Shown here piece by piece: positions 16,794 through 26,613 of a DNA stretch of 64,000 bases (positions are counted from its first letter, which is position 1; every line of letters begins with the position of its first letter). The position numbers and the translations under genes are program-made. This DNA comes from Micromonospora sp. C31. Lineage in GTDB: Bacteria > Actinomycetota > Actinomycetes > Mycobacteriales > Micromonosporaceae. The notes beneath the pieces were generated by a model. The model saw nothing but the letters and a program-made list of their open reading frames with translations, was not told where the DNA came from and made no database searches. Location: the NCBI RefSeq assembly GCF_018070575.1, contig NZ_JAGPXN010000003.1, positions 62,001 through 126,000 on the forward strand, read 5' to 3'.

Positions 16794-17601
16794 CGCGTCG
16801 GGCGGGGTGCTGGCCGCGTACCGGGCGCTGCTCGGCGCGCAGGCACGCGCGCAGACGGCGTACCGGACCTCGTTCGTGATCGACGTGCTCGGCAACGTCG
16901 GGTCCACCGTCTTCGACGTGCTCACCGTGCTGGTGATCTTCGGGGTCACGCGGGAGCTGGGCGGCTTCACGCTGCGCGAGACGATGGTGGTCGTCGGCCT
17001 CTCGACGTGCGCGTTCGCCGTCGCCGACCTGCTGGTGGGCAACATCGAGCGGCTGCCCCGGTACGTGCGCACCGGGCTCTTCGACGCCGTGCTGGTGCGC
17101 CCGCTCGGCGCCCTGCCCCAGCTGCTGCTGATGGACCTGCCGCTGCGCAAGGTGTCCCGGGCGGTCTTCGGGCTCGCCGTGCTGGTGGTCGCCGTCGGCG
17201 CCGCCGGCGTCGAGTGGACCCCGGCGCGGGCGGTGCTGGTGGTGCTCGCCCCGCTGGCCGGCGTGGTCTTCTTCGGGTCGGTCTTCGTGGCCACCGCCAC
17301 CGTCTCGTTCTGGTGGGTCGACTCGGGGGAGCTGGCCAACTCGGTGACCTACGGCGGACGGGACTTCACCTCGTACCCGATCACCGTCTTCGAGGGCTGG
17401 TTCCGCGCGGTGTTCGCGTACGGCCTGGGCTTCGCCTTCGTCAGCTACCACCCGGCGCTGGCGCTGCTCGGCCGCGCCGACCCGCTCGGCCTGCCGGCGT
17501 GGGTCGGCTGGACCGCGCCGGGCGTCGCGCTGGTCGCGGCCGTCGGCGCGGCGGCGGCCTGGCGCACCGGGGTCCGCCACTACCGGAGTACGGGGTCATG
17601 A
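16786..17601 (+). CDS. ABC-2 exporter membrane subunit (COG3694-like)
   Basis: A 271-aa polytopic membrane protein, the second permease of the exporter. Its C-terminal half shows the family pattern GGRDFTSYPITVFEGWFR and FAFVSYHPALALLGRADPLG. GTG 16786 overlaps the first permease gene by 8 bp, and the stop overlaps the ATPase start by ATGA, so all three subunits should be made together. The two permeases presumably form a heterodimer. No substrate-binding protein is present, consistent with export. Confidence 0.88.
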   Translation: MADASGGVLAAYRALLGAQARAQTAYRTSFVIDVLGNVGSTVFDVLTVLVIFGVTRELGGFTLRETMVVVGLSTCAFAVADLLVGNIERLPRYVRTGLFDAVLVRPLGALPQLLLMDLPLRKVSRAVFGLAVLVVAVGAAGVEWTPARAVLVVLAPLAGVVFFGSVFVATATVSFWWVDSGELANSVTYGGRDFTSYPITVFEGWFRAVFAYGLGFAFVSYHPALALLGRADPLGLPAWVGWTAPGVALVAAVGAAAAWRTGVRHYRSTGS

Positions 17602-18599
17602 GCGACGACGTGATCGTGGCCGACGGGCTGCGCAAGGAGTTCACCGTCCGGGTGCGGACCGGCCGGCTGCGGCGGGAGAAGCGGCGGGTCACCGCCGTCG
17701 ACGGGGTCGACCTGCGGGTGGCCCGGGGCGAGATGCTCGGCTACATCGGGCCCAACGGCGCCGGCAAGTCGACGACGCTCAAGATGTTCACCGGTGTGCT
17801 GACGCCCTCCGCGGGCGAGGTACGCGTCTGCGGCCTGCGCCCGGTGGCCCAGCGCACGCGGCTCGCGCTGCGCGTCGGCGTGGTGTTCGGTCAGCGCTCG
17901 CAACTCTGGTGGGACCTGCCGCTGGGCGACTCGTTCGCGCTGCTGCGGCACGTCTACCGGGTGCCGGCCGCCGCGCACGCCGCCCGGCTGCGCCGCTGCC
18001 GCGGCCTGCTCGACCTGGACGCCTTCCTGGGCACCCCGGTCCGGCAGCTCTCCCTCGGGCAACGGATGCGCGGCGAGCTGACCGCCGCCCTGCTGCACGG
18101 CCCGGAGGTGCTCTTCCTCGACGAGCCCACCATCGGCCTCGACGTGGTCAGCAAGCAGGCGGTCCGGGGCTTCCTCGGCGAGCTGGGGCGGGCCGGGGAC
18201 ACGACGCTGGTGCTCACCACGCACGACCTGGCCGACATCGAGCGGCTCTGCGGGCGCCTGGTGGTGGTCGACCACGGGCGGGTGGTGCACGACGGGTCGA
18301 TCGCCGCGCTGCACGAGCGGTACGGCTCGCGAAGGCTGCTCGTCGCCGACCTGGACGCCCCGCTGCCCGAGCCGCCGGTGCTGCCGGGCGCGCCGCTGCA
18401 CCGGCAGGAGGCCGACGGGCACCGGCTGGTCTTCGCGCTGGAGTCGGCGGGGGTGGCCGAGGTGGTGGCGGCCCTGGCCGGGCTGGGCGCGTTGCGGGAC
18501 GTCTCGATCGTCGAGCCGGACGTCGAGGACGTGGTGGCCCGGCTCTACCGCAGCGGCTCGGGCCGGGACGGCGACAGCCGCCGGGACCACGGCGACTGA
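17598..18599 (+). CDS. ABC exporter ATPase (COG4586-like)
   Basis: A 333-aa ATP-binding subunit. Walker A is GPNGAGKSTTLKM near residue 55, the signature LSLGQRMRGELTAALL near 150, Walker B VLFLDEPTIGLD follows, and the switch His lies in LVLTTHDLADIE. The signature LSLGQ and the Q-loop context VVFGQRSQLWWDLPLGDSF are typical of the COG4586 branch. An accessory C-terminal domain of about 90 residues follows the nucleotide-binding domain. ATG 17598 overlaps the permease stop. The unit ends before a bulged hairpin at 18615-18642. Confidence 0.93.
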   Translation: MSDDVIVADGLRKEFTVRVRTGRLRREKRRVTAVDGVDLRVARGEMLGYIGPNGAGKSTTLKMFTGVLTPSAGEVRVCGLRPVAQRTRLALRVGVVFGQRSQLWWDLPLGDSFALLRHVYRVPAAAHAARLRRCRGLLDLDAFLGTPVRQLSLGQRMRGELTAALLHGPEVLFLDEPTIGLDVVSKQAVRGFLGELGRAGDTTLVLTTHDLADIERLCGRLVVVDHGRVVHDGSIAALHERYGSRRLLVADLDAPLPEPPVLPGAPLHRQEADGHRLVFALESAGVAEVVAALAGLGALRDVSIVEPDVEDVVARLYRSGSGRDGDSRRDHGD

Positions 18600-18614
18600 G
18601 GTCCGGACGACGCA

Positions 18615-18642
18615 GGCCCCTCGCCACGGTGCGGGGAAGGCC
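18615..18642. terminator. Bulged hairpin between convergent genes
   Basis: GGCC plus CCTCGC pairs with GCGGGG plus GGCC, with an AA bulge and a 6-nt loop (18625-18630). It sits between the exporter ATPase and the convergent DUF3043 gene. Confidence 0.5.
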
Positions 18643-18657
18643 CTCCGGGCGGCAGGG

Positions 18658-19266
18658 TCAGACCGGGTCGCCGATGTTCACCCGGGGCGCCGGGGCGCGC
18701 ATCCGGCGGAACGTGATCGACCGCATGACGGCGTAGAGGTAGAGCGAGCCCATCCGCTGACCGGTGTTCGGGAAACGCTCCCGGACCAGCTTGCGGATCT
18801 TGCGCGAGATCAGGACCGAGTCGACCACCACGCCCAGGGCGAGCGCGCCCCAGAGGATGTTGGAGACCAGGCGGACGATCGGCGGCATCGCGGCGTTCGA
18901 GCCGATCAGCACGATCAGCGCCCCACCGAAGAACCAGGTGCCGACCGTACGCCGGGAGTCGACCACGTTGCGGGCCAGCAGCCGCTCCGGGCCGCGGTCG
19001 CGGGGGCCGCCCTCGAGGCGGAACTCCGCCGCGGCCTCGGCGCGCAGCCGGCGCTTGCGCTCCCGCTGCTCCTCCTTGGTCAACGGCTTGGTGGCCGCGG
19101 TCGGCCGGCGGCCGGCGGTCGGCCGCTTCGGGGTGACCCTGCCCAGCTCCTTCTTGCTCGGGGTGTGGCCCCGGGGCTGGGCGGGCGTGGACTCCTCGTC
19201 GGGGGTCACCGGGGTGACGGCCTCGTCGACGAGGTCGGAGGACTTGCGGCGAAACAGCGACGGCAC
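18658..19266 (-). CDS. DUF3043-family membrane protein
   Basis: A 202-aa protein of unknown function that I recognise as DUF3043, an actinobacterial family. GTG 19266 gives PSLFRRKSSDLVDEAVTP, which matches family N-termini; the longer ORF from 19314 lacks a start signal. The first 110 residues are charged and disordered (TKEEQRERKRRLRAEAAAEF). Two hydrophobic helices follow (TWFFGGALIVLIGSNAAM and SNILWGALALGVVVDSVLI), then a basic tail. A TACCCT box ends 6 nt before the GTG with no ribosome-binding site, so the message may be leaderless. The gene lies downstream of murA beyond a hairpin. Confidence 0.83.
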   Translation of the reverse strand: MPSLFRRKSSDLVDEAVTPVTPDEESTPAQPRGHTPSKKELGRVTPKRPTAGRRPTAATKPLTKEEQRERKRRLRAEAAAEFRLEGGPRDRGPERLLARNVVDSRRTVGTWFFGGALIVLIGSNAAMPPIVRLVSNILWGALALGVVVDSVLISRKIRKLVRERFPNTGQRMGSLYLYAVMRSITFRRMRAPAPRVNIGDPV

Positions 19267-19272
19267 GCGGAA

Positions 19273-19278
19273 AGGGTA
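19273..19278 (-). promoter_or_regulatory. Probable -10 box of leaderless DUF3043 gene
   Basis: TACCCT on the minus strand ends 6 nt before GTG 19266. Confidence 0.45.
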
Positions 19279-19290
19279 GCCAAACGACGG

Positions 19291-19320
19291 CGCCCGGTGC
19301 ACATCGCGGTGCACCGGGCG
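19291..19320 (-). terminator. Hairpin terminator after murA
   Basis: A 12-bp perfect stem (19291-19302 with 19309-19320) around a 6-nt loop starts 19 nt after the murA stop and upstream of the DUF3043 promoter, so it separates the two units. Confidence 0.7.
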
Positions 19321-19339
19321 CGGACGGAAGTGGTCGACG

Positions 19340-20695
19340 TTACGGACGCTCGACGTGCGCGCCCAGGTCGGCGAGCTTCGCCTCGAAGTCCTCGTAGCCC
19401 CGGTTGATCAGGTCGACGCCGTAGACCCGGGAGGTGCCCTCCGCCGCCAGCGCGGCGATCAGGTGGCTGAAACCGGCCCGCAGGTCGGGAATGACCAGGT
19501 CGGCGGCGTGCAGCTTGCTCGGCCCCGCGATCACCGCGGAGTGCTTGAAGTTGCGCCGGCCGAAGCGGCACGGGGTGCCGCCGAGACAGTCCCGGTAGAC
19601 CTGGATGTTGGCGCCCATCGAGTTGAGCGCCTCGGTGTAGCCCAGCCGCTGCTCGTAGACCGTCTCGTGGACGATGGACAGGCCCCGGGCCTGGGTGAGC
19701 GCCACCACCAGCGGCTGCTGCCAGTCGGTCATGAAGCCGGGGTGCACGTCGGTCTCCAGGGCCACCGCGTTCAGCTCGCCACCCGGGTGCCAGAACCGGA
19801 TGCCGCCCTCCTGGCCCGGGTCGCCCAGCTTCGGCGGCCGGGCGTCGGTGACCTCGTACTCGCCGCCGACGGAGCGGAAGATGTTCAGGAAGGTCATCAT
19901 GTCGGCCTGCTGCGCGCCGAGCACCTCGACGTGCCCGCGGGTGGCCAGCGCCGCCGCCGCCCAGCTCGCCGCCTCGATCCGGTCCGGGATCGGCCGGTGC
20001 GTGTAGCCGTGCAGCCGCGGCACACCCTGGATCTCGATGACCCGGTCGGTGTGCACCTTGATGATCGCGCCCATCTTCTGCAGGATGCAGATCAGGTCGA
20101 TGATCTCCGGCTCCACCGCCGCGTTGCGCAGCTCGGTGACGCCCTCGGCCATCACGGCCGTCAGCAGCACCTGCTCGGTCGCGCCCACGCTCGGGTACGG
20201 CAGCGAGAACTTGGTGCCGTGCAGCCCGTTCGGCGCCGAGAGGTGCAGCCCCTCCGGGGTCTTCTCGACCGTCGCGCCGAACTCCCGCAGCGCCTGGAGG
20301 TGGAAGTCGATCGGGCGCGGCCCGATGTGGCAGCCGCCCAGGTCGGGGATGAACGCGTGGCCGAGGCGGTGCAGCAGCGGCCCGCAGAAGAGGATCGGGA
20401 TCCGGCTGGAGCCCGCGTGCACGTTGATCTGGTCCGTGCTGGCGCTCTCCACGTTCGCCGGGTCGAAGACGAGCTCGCCGTCCTCCACACCGTCGGTGAC
20501 CTTGACCCCGTGCAGGCCGAGCAGGCCCCGGACCACCTCGACGTCGCGGATCTTCGGCACGTCGAACAGTCGGCTCGGGCTGTCACCCAGCAGCGCGGCG
20601 ACCATCGCCTTCGAGACCAGGTTCTTCGCGCCGCGCACGCGGATCCGCCCTTCGAGCGGAGTCCCTCCGTGTACGACCAGGACGTCGTCGGTCAA
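19340..20695 (-). CDS. murA: UDP-N-acetylglucosamine 1-carboxyvinyltransferase
   Basis: First committed step of peptidoglycan synthesis: transfers enolpyruvate from PEP to UDP-GlcNAc in the cytosol. The 451-aa protein shows RVRGAKNLVSKAMVAALLG near the start (catalytic Lys in GAKN), the loop DLGGCHIGPRPIDFH with the PEP-reactive Cys, and DRIEAASWAAAALATRG. Because that residue is Cys, as in fosfomycin-sensitive enzymes, and not the Asp of mycobacterial MurA, fosfomycin sensitivity is predicted. Translation is taken from TTG 20695, five nt after GGAGG. A TATGCT box lies about 110 nt upstream. Confidence 0.94.
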   Translation of the reverse strand: MTDDVLVVHGGTPLEGRIRVRGAKNLVSKAMVAALLGDSPSRLFDVPKIRDVEVVRGLLGLHGVKVTDGVEDGELVFDPANVESASTDQINVHAGSSRIPILFCGPLLHRLGHAFIPDLGGCHIGPRPIDFHLQALREFGATVEKTPEGLHLSAPNGLHGTKFSLPYPSVGATEQVLLTAVMAEGVTELRNAAVEPEIIDLICILQKMGAIIKVHTDRVIEIQGVPRLHGYTHRPIPDRIEAASWAAAALATRGHVEVLGAQQADMMTFLNIFRSVGGEYEVTDARPPKLGDPGQEGGIRFWHPGGELNAVALETDVHPGFMTDWQQPLVVALTQARGLSIVHETVYEQRLGYTEALNSMGANIQVYRDCLGGTPCRFGRRNFKHSAVIAGPSKLHAADLVIPDLRAGFSHLIAALAAEGTSRVYGVDLINRGYEDFEAKLADLGAHVERP

Positions 20696-20805
20696 TGCAA
20701 CCTCCAGCGCGTCGGTGCTGCCGTGTTGATGGTGGGGCCCGCGATTGTCGTCGCTACCCGGAACGCGGCCATGTCGAAACGGCCCGCGTGAATCGTCGCA
20801 CCGGC

Positions 20806-20811
20806 AGCATA
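20806..20811 (-). promoter_or_regulatory. Possible -10 box for murA
   Basis: TATGCT on the minus strand in the 212-bp gap between murA and nadA. It predicts a leader of roughly 105 nt. The -35 region is not recognisable. Confidence 0.35.
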
Positions 20812-20907
20812 GCCCTCGGTGACGAACCTGGACCCGGTCACTTCGCCCCTGGGGGCATTTATCGGTGATCGGACCCTTTTCCGTGCCAGTCTCGCTACCG
20901 AAAGTGA

Positions 20908-22116
20908 TCAGCCTGCTGTCGGCGGCGGGGTGTCGGCCCCGGGCAGGGCCAGCATCTGATCCAGCGCCACCCGGGCGTGGTGCGCGGTGTCCGGGTCGAC
21001 GGTGATCTGGTTGACCACCCGACCGGCCGCCAACTCCTCCAACGCCCAGACCAGGTGGGGCAGGTCGATGCGGTTCATGGTCGAGCAGTAGCAGACCGCC
21101 TTGTCCAGGAACATGATCTGCTTGTCGGGGTGGGCCAGGGCGAGCCGGCGGACCAGGTTCAGCTCGGTGCCGACCGCCCACGCCGAGCCGGCCGGGGCCG
21201 CCTCGATGGCCTTGATGATGTATTCCGTCGAACCGACGAAGTCGGCGGCGGTGACCACCTCGTGCCGGCACTCCGGGTGGACCAGCACGTTCACCCCCGG
21301 CACCCGCTCCCGCACGTCGTTGACGCTGTCCAGCGTGAAGCGCCCGTGCACCGAGCAGTGCCCGCGCCAGAGGATCATCCGCGCGTCGCGCAACTGCTGC
21401 GGGGTGAGCCCGCCGCCCGGCTTGTGCGGGTCGTAGAGGACGCAGTCGTCCAGCGCGAAGCCCATCTCCAGCACCGCCGTGTTGCGGCCCAGGTGCTGGT
21501 CGGGGAAGAAGAAGACCTTCGAGCCCTGCTGGTACGCCCACTCCAGCGCCCGCTTCGCGTTCGACGAGGTGCAGACCACGCCGCCGTTGCGGCCGACGAA
21601 GCCCTTGATGTCCGCCGAGGAGTTCATGTACGTAACCGGGACGGTCTGCGCCGCGATGCCCAGCTCGGTGAGCACGTCCCAGGCGGTCTCGACCTGCGAC
21701 AGCACCGCCATGTCCGCCATCGAGCAGCCGGCGGCCAGGTCGGGCAGGACGACCTTCTGCGCGTCCGACGTGAGGATGTCGGCGCTCTCGGCCATGAAGT
21801 GCACGCCGCAGAAGACGATGTACTCCGCGTCGGGCCGGGCCGCCGCCTCGCGGGCCAGCTTGAACGAGTCGCCGGTGACGTCGGCGAACTGGATCACCTC
21901 GTCGCGCTGGTAGTGGTGCCCCAGCACGAAGACCCTGCTGCCCAGCGCCGCCTTCGCCGCCGTCGCCCGGGCCACCAGGTCCGGGTCGCTGGGCGCCGGC
22001 AGGTCACCCGGACACTCGACGCCGCGCTCCGTGGCGGGGTCGCTGCCCCGGCCGAGCAGCAGCAGTGCCGTCGCGGTGTTGGAGGGTTCCACCCAGGTCG
22101 AAGTCACGTGCCCCAT
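20908..22116 (-). CDS. nadA: Quinolinate synthase
   Basis: Condenses iminoaspartate with dihydroxyacetone phosphate to quinolinate, an early step of NAD synthesis; it needs a [4Fe-4S] cluster. The 402-aa protein shows LGHHYQRDEVIQFADVTGDS near residue 65, the Cys-bearing IVFCGVHFMAESADI, GGVVCTSSNA, HPECRHEV and the C-terminal AVCYCSTMNRIDL. The cluster ligands are expected in the first, second and last of these. ATG 22116 is used; GTG 22107 is an alternative, and neither has a good ribosome-binding site. nadB and nadC are not adjacent. It is divergent from glycerate kinase. Confidence 0.94.
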   Translation of the reverse strand: MGHVTSTWVEPSNTATALLLLGRGSDPATERGVECPGDLPAPSDPDLVARATAAKAALGSRVFVLGHHYQRDEVIQFADVTGDSFKLAREAAARPDAEYIVFCGVHFMAESADILTSDAQKVVLPDLAAGCSMADMAVLSQVETAWDVLTELGIAAQTVPVTYMNSSADIKGFVGRNGGVVCTSSNAKRALEWAYQQGSKVFFFPDQHLGRNTAVLEMGFALDDCVLYDPHKPGGGLTPQQLRDARMILWRGHCSVHGRFTLDSVNDVRERVPGVNVLVHPECRHEVVTAADFVGSTEYIIKAIEAAPAGSAWAVGTELNLVRRLALAHPDKQIMFLDKAVCYCSTMNRIDLPHLVWALEELAAGRVVNQITVDPDTAHHARVALDQMLALPGADTPPPTAG

Positions 22117-22175
22117 GGTCCCACAGTGCGGCCTCGGCGCAGCCTCCACCGGTGTGTGCTGCCACACTGCTCGGC

Positions 22176-23315
22176 ATGCGCGTGCTGCTCTGCCCGGACA
22201 AGTTCGCCGGTACGCTGCCGGCCCCACAGGTCGCCGATGCCGTGGCCGCCGGTTGGCGGGAGGTCGCGCCCGGCGACGACCTGCTCGTCCGGCCCCTGTC
22301 GGACGGCGGGCCAGGCTTCCTCGACGTGCTCGCCGACGCCCTCGGCGGGCGCCGGATCCCGGTGCCGACCGTCGATCCGCTGGGCCGCCCGGCGGCCGGT
22401 GAGATCCTGCTCACCGACGGCGGCGCGACCGCCTGGCTGGAGAGCGCCCAGGCGTGCGGGCTGCACCTGCTCGACGCGGGCGAGCGCGACCCGAAGACCA
22501 CCTCCTCGTACGGGCTGGGGGTGCTCGTGTCCGCCGCCGTGGAGGCCGGCGCCCGCACGGTCGTGATCGGGCTGGGCGGCTCCGGCACCAACGACGGCGG
22601 CGCGGGCATGCTCACCGCGCTCGGCGTGACCCCGCTGGACGAGGGCGGCCTGGCACTGCCGTACGGCGGGGCCGCGCTCGGCGCGGTGCACACCCTCGAC
22701 GGCGTGCCCCGGCTGCGCGACGCCCGCCTGGTCGCCGCCACCGACGTGGACAACCCGCTGCTCGGGCTGCACGGGGCGAGCAACGTGTTCGGCCCGCAGA
22801 AGGGCGCCGACCGGGCCGACGTGCTGCTGCTCGACGCCGCGCTGGAGCGCTTCGCCGCCGTCCTGGAGCGGGACCTGCCCGGCTGCCCCGAACGGCTGGG
22901 CGCGCTGCCCGGCGGCGGCGCGGCCGGCGGGCTGGGCGCGGCCGTGCTGGCGCTGGGCGGGCACTGCGAGTCGGGCATCGGCCTGGTCACCCGGGCGATC
23001 GGGCTGGACGTCACGCTCGACGCGGTCGACCTGGTGATCACGGGGGAGGGCTCGTTCGACCACCAGTCGCTGCGCGGCAAGGTGGTGGCCGGGGTGGCCG
23101 GCGCCGCCCGGGACCGGGGCGTGCCCTGCGTGGTGGTCGCCGGTCGGGTGAGCACCGGCCGGCGGGAGGCGGGGGCGGCCGGGGTCACCGACGCGTACAG
23201 CCTGGTGGAGCACTTCGGGGGCGAGGAGCGGGGCGGGCTGGCCGCCGCGATGCAGCGCCCGGCCGAGGGGTTGCGGGCGCTCGGCACCCGGCTGGCCCGG
23301 CAGTGGAGCCGCTGA
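22176..23315 (+). CDS. Glycerate kinase (GlxK/GarK type)
   Basis: Phosphorylates D-glycerate, most likely to 2-phosphoglycerate as in this family. The 379-aa product opens MRVLLCPDKFAGTLPAPQVADA, carries VIGLGGSGTNDGGAGMLTAL in the middle, then GALPGGGAAGGLGAAVLAL and LVITGEGSFDHQSLRGK, all hallmark segments. ATG 22176 is chosen because the preceding frame has no start signal; there is no ribosome-binding site, and a weak CACACT box 7 nt upstream allows a leaderless transcript. It precedes erpA and adoK in the same direction, an order I recall also from mycobacteria. Confidence 0.92.
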   Translation: MRVLLCPDKFAGTLPAPQVADAVAAGWREVAPGDDLLVRPLSDGGPGFLDVLADALGGRRIPVPTVDPLGRPAAGEILLTDGGATAWLESAQACGLHLLDAGERDPKTTSSYGLGVLVSAAVEAGARTVVIGLGGSGTNDGGAGMLTALGVTPLDEGGLALPYGGAALGAVHTLDGVPRLRDARLVAATDVDNPLLGLHGASNVFGPQKGADRADVLLLDAALERFAAVLERDLPGCPERLGALPGGGAAGGLGAAVLALGGHCESGIGLVTRAIGLDVTLDAVDLVITGEGSFDHQSLRGKVVAGVAGAARDRGVPCVVVAGRVSTGRREAGAAGVTDAYSLVEHFGGEERGGLAAAMQRPAEGLRALGTRLARQWSR

Positions 23316-23384
23316 CCACCCCGTACGCCCGCGCCGGGCGACGGCCCAGGTCACGCCGAACGGGTGGGGCCGGCCGAGGCGGCG

Positions 23385-23390
23385 TACCAT
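23385..23390 (+). promoter_or_regulatory. Possible -10 box for erpA
   Basis: TACCAT about 85 nt before GTG 23475, giving a predicted leader of roughly 78 nt. Confidence 0.35.
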
Positions 23391-23474
23391 CGGATCTGGA
23401 CCACACCGGGAATGGCTGGGCGACAGGAGATGTTGGCCAGTGCGTCCGGACCCAACCGCGCAGGGAGATTTCAC

Positions 23475-23843
23475 GTGACCACGCCAGCGCAGACCGAGTC
23501 GACCGAGGCCAAGGCCCCCACGTCCGTCGTCCTCACCGACGTCGCGGCGCAGAAGGTCAAGGCCCTGATCGAGCAGGAGGGCCGCGACGACCTGCGGCTC
23601 CGGGTCGCCGTGCAGCCGGGTGGCTGCTCCGGCCTGCGGTACCAGCTCTTCTTCGACGAGCGGTCGCTCGACGGTGACGTCGTCACCGACTACGACGGTG
23701 TCGGGGTCGTCGTCGACCGGATGAGCGCCCCCTACCTGGCCGGCGCCACCATCGACTTCGCCGACCGGATCGACGCCCAGGGCTTCACCATCGACAACCC
23801 CAACGCGGGCAACTCCTGCGCCTGTGGCGACTCGTTCAGCTGA
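23475..23843 (+). CDS. erpA: Iron-sulfur cluster insertion protein (HesB/IscA family)
   Basis: A-type carrier that delivers Fe-S clusters to apo-proteins. The 122-aa product has the single HesB domain with its three conserved Cys: one in QPGGCSGLRYQLFFDE and two in the C-terminal NSCACGDSF. GTG 23475 follows a GGGAGA ribosome-binding site; an upstream in-frame ATG at 23394 lacks one. Likely clients in this window are NadA, the Rieske protein QcrA and possibly the UvrC-like nuclease. A strong hairpin terminator follows. Confidence 0.93.
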   Translation: MTTPAQTESTEAKAPTSVVLTDVAAQKVKALIEQEGRDDLRLRVAVQPGGCSGLRYQLFFDERSLDGDVVTDYDGVGVVVDRMSAPYLAGATIDFADRIDAQGFTIDNPNAGNSCACGDSFS

Positions 23844-23861
23844 GCCGCACCTCCGCTGACC

Positions 23862-23895
23862 ACGGCGGGGCCGCCCTGCGGGGCGGCCCCGCCGT
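23862..23895 (+). terminator. Intrinsic-type hairpin after erpA
   Basis: A 15-bp perfect stem (23862-23876 with 23881-23895) and a 4-nt loop, followed by CGTCTTCC, lie 18 nt after the erpA stop. Confidence 0.8.
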
Positions 23896-23972
23896 CGTCT
23901 TCCGCGCGAGGATGCGCGCTCGGGGAGATGCCCGGGGCCGACCGACAGGTCATCCTGAGGGGGCCGGGCCGG

Positions 23973-24989
<1,017 letters not shown>

Positions 24990-25041
24990 TGCTGCTGTCC
25001 GGCAGCTACCGGTAGGCGGGTGGCCGGCAGTCGATCACGGG

Positions 25042-25275
25042 TCAGTGGCGGCGGCGGACGTCGAAGGCGGGGCCGTCGGGGCCCGTGATCGTGCCGAGGA
25101 ACTCCTGGCCGCGCATCCGGCACCAGGCCGGGAGGTCCACCGCCGCGGCCGGGTCGTCGGCGAGCACCCGCACCACCGTGCCGACGGGCATCTCGGGCAG
25201 CCGCCTGGCCACCGCGATCACCGGCAGGGGGCAGCGCTGGCCGCGGCAGTCGAGGATCTCCGCCGGCGCCGTCAC
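25042..25275 (-). CDS. TusA-family sulfurtransferase
   Basis: A 77-aa sulfur carrier. The conserved Cys-Pro motif is in EILDCRGQRCPLPVIAVARR, where the second Cys carries the persulfide. The rest (VRVLADDPAAAVDLPAWCRM) follows the two-layer alpha/beta fold. GTG 25275 overlaps the stop of the cysteine desulfurase (GTGA), so the two should be translated together. This pairing implies transfer of desulfurase-derived sulfur to TusA, for tRNA thiolation, molybdopterin or another acceptor. The acceptor is not identifiable here. Confidence 0.88.
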   Translation of the reverse strand: MTAPAEILDCRGQRCPLPVIAVARRLPEMPVGTVVRVLADDPAAAVDLPAWCRMRGQEFLGTITGPDGPAFDVRRRH

Positions 25276-26423
25276 AGTCCCACCACCCCGGCCTCGGCGC
25301 GCAGCTCGGCCACGATGCCGGGCAGTTCGGTGAGGAATCTCTCGACGTCGGCCGCCGTCGTCTCCCGGTGCAGCGAGACCCGGACGTTGCCGTGCGAGAG
25401 CACCCCCATCGCCTCCAGCACGTGCGACGGCCGCAGCGTCGACGACGTGCACGAGGAGCCCGAGGAGACGGCGAACCCACGCCGGTCGAGCGCGTGCAGC
25501 AGGGCCTCGCCGTCGACGTAGAGACAGGAGAAGGTCACCAGGTGCGGGAGGCGGTGGTCGGGATCACCCACCACCTCCACGTCGGGCACCTCCGCCGCGA
25601 CCCGCGCCCGGATCCGGGCCACCAGCGGCTCCAGCCGGGCCGTCTCGGCCGCGGCGTCGGCCGCCGCCGCGCGCAGGCTCGCCGCCGCCGCCACCACCGC
25701 CGGCAGGTTGAGCGTTCCGGGCGTACGCCCCGCCTCCCGGTCGTCGGCCGGCCAGGGCGACTCCCAGCGCGTGCCCTTGCGCACGACCAGCAGCCCCACC
25801 CCGGGCGGCCCGCCCCACTTGCGCGCGCTGGCGGTGAGCACCGACCAGCCGGCCGGGACCGGGGCCCGGCCCACCAGCTGGGCGGCGTCCACGTACAGCG
25901 GCACCCCCGCCTCGGCGCACTCCTGCGCGGCAGCCGCCACCGGTTGGAGCGTGCCGACCTCGTGGCTGGCGGCGATCAGCGCGGCCAGCGCCACCCCCGG
26001 CGCCCGGACCGCCGCCGCCCAGCGGCCTAGGTCGAGCCGGCCCAGCCGGTCCACCGGCACGGAGGTGGCCGCGCCGCCCGCCGCGACGTGCTTCTCGGCG
26101 GCGTGCAGCACGGCCGAGTGCTCGATCGCGGAGTGCACCAGGACGGGACCGACCCGCCGCCGCCCGGCCAGGCCCCCGAGGACGGCGGCGTGCGCCGCCG
26201 TCGTACCGCTGGAGGTGAAGGAGAGCTCGTCGGCGCGCACGCCGAGCGTCTGCGCGCACGCCTCGCGGGCGGCGTCGAGGAGTTGACGGGCCCGGCGTGC
26301 CTGCGTGTAGAGCCGGCCGGGGTCGGCCCAGCCGTCGTCGAGGGCCGCCAGCAGCGCCTGCCGGGCGACCGGGTGCAGCGGCGCGGCGGTGGCCGCGTCC
26401 AGGTAGACCGGGGATGCGCTCAC
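25272..26423 (-). CDS. Cysteine desulfurase (class V aminotransferase, NifS/IscS type)
   Basis: PLP enzyme that takes sulfur from cysteine as a persulfide. The 383-aa product shows VYLDAATAAPLHPVARQALL at the start, FTSSGTTAAHAAVLGGL, ASHEVGTLQPV, the PLP-binding Lys in TASARKWGGPPGVGLLVV and the catalytic Cys loop SSGSSCTSSTLRPSHVL. GTG 26423 gives SASPVYLDAA; the open frame extends upstream without a start signal. AACGTA on the plus strand is a TACGTT box 7 nt before the GTG, so the transcript may be leaderless. It forms a coupled pair with tusA. In mycobacteria, from memory, asnB occupies this place beside ctaC. Confidence 0.9.
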   Translation of the reverse strand: MSASPVYLDAATAAPLHPVARQALLAALDDGWADPGRLYTQARRARQLLDAAREACAQTLGVRADELSFTSSGTTAAHAAVLGGLAGRRRVGPVLVHSAIEHSAVLHAAEKHVAAGGAATSVPVDRLGRLDLGRWAAAVRAPGVALAALIAASHEVGTLQPVAAAAQECAEAGVPLYVDAAQLVGRAPVPAGWSVLTASARKWGGPPGVGLLVVRKGTRWESPWPADDREAGRTPGTLNLPAVVAAAASLRAAAADAAAETARLEPLVARIRARVAAEVPDVEVVGDPDHRLPHLVTFSCLYVDGEALLHALDRRGFAVSSGSSCTSSTLRPSHVLEAMGVLSHGNVRVSLHRETTAADVERFLTELPGIVAELRAEAGVVGL

Positions 26424-26430
26424 GGGAGCC

Positions 26431-26436
26431 AACGTA
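26431..26436 (-). promoter_or_regulatory. Probable -10 box of leaderless desulfurase-tusA transcript
   Basis: TACGTT on the minus strand ends 7 nt before GTG 26423, and no ribosome-binding site is present. Confidence 0.4.
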
Positions 26437-26613
26437 TCGCGCCGGTATGCCCAAGATCCCCCCGATGGGGGCCGACAGCGACCCCAACAGGGTCCAGCCC
26501 GCCATGGTCGAGTAATCTGCGACCGTCGGTGACGCCTTTGCCGCTGGTGCTGTCGCTCCGCAGGCGGAGGGCAGGGACGAAGACACCGCGGCGCGCTAGG
26601 GAGGCAGGACCAG

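Noticed and set aside
25564..26505. Minus-strand frame beginning MAGWTLLGSLSAPIGGILG, which looks membrane-like
   Set aside because: It runs out of frame through the cysteine desulfurase gene, where the rest is Arg/Gly-rich shadow sequence.
26447..26515. 22-codon plus-strand ORF (MPKIPPMGADSDPNR...) before ctaC
   Set aside because: It has no ribosome-binding site, ends at the possible ctaC -10 region and is not coupled to ctaC.
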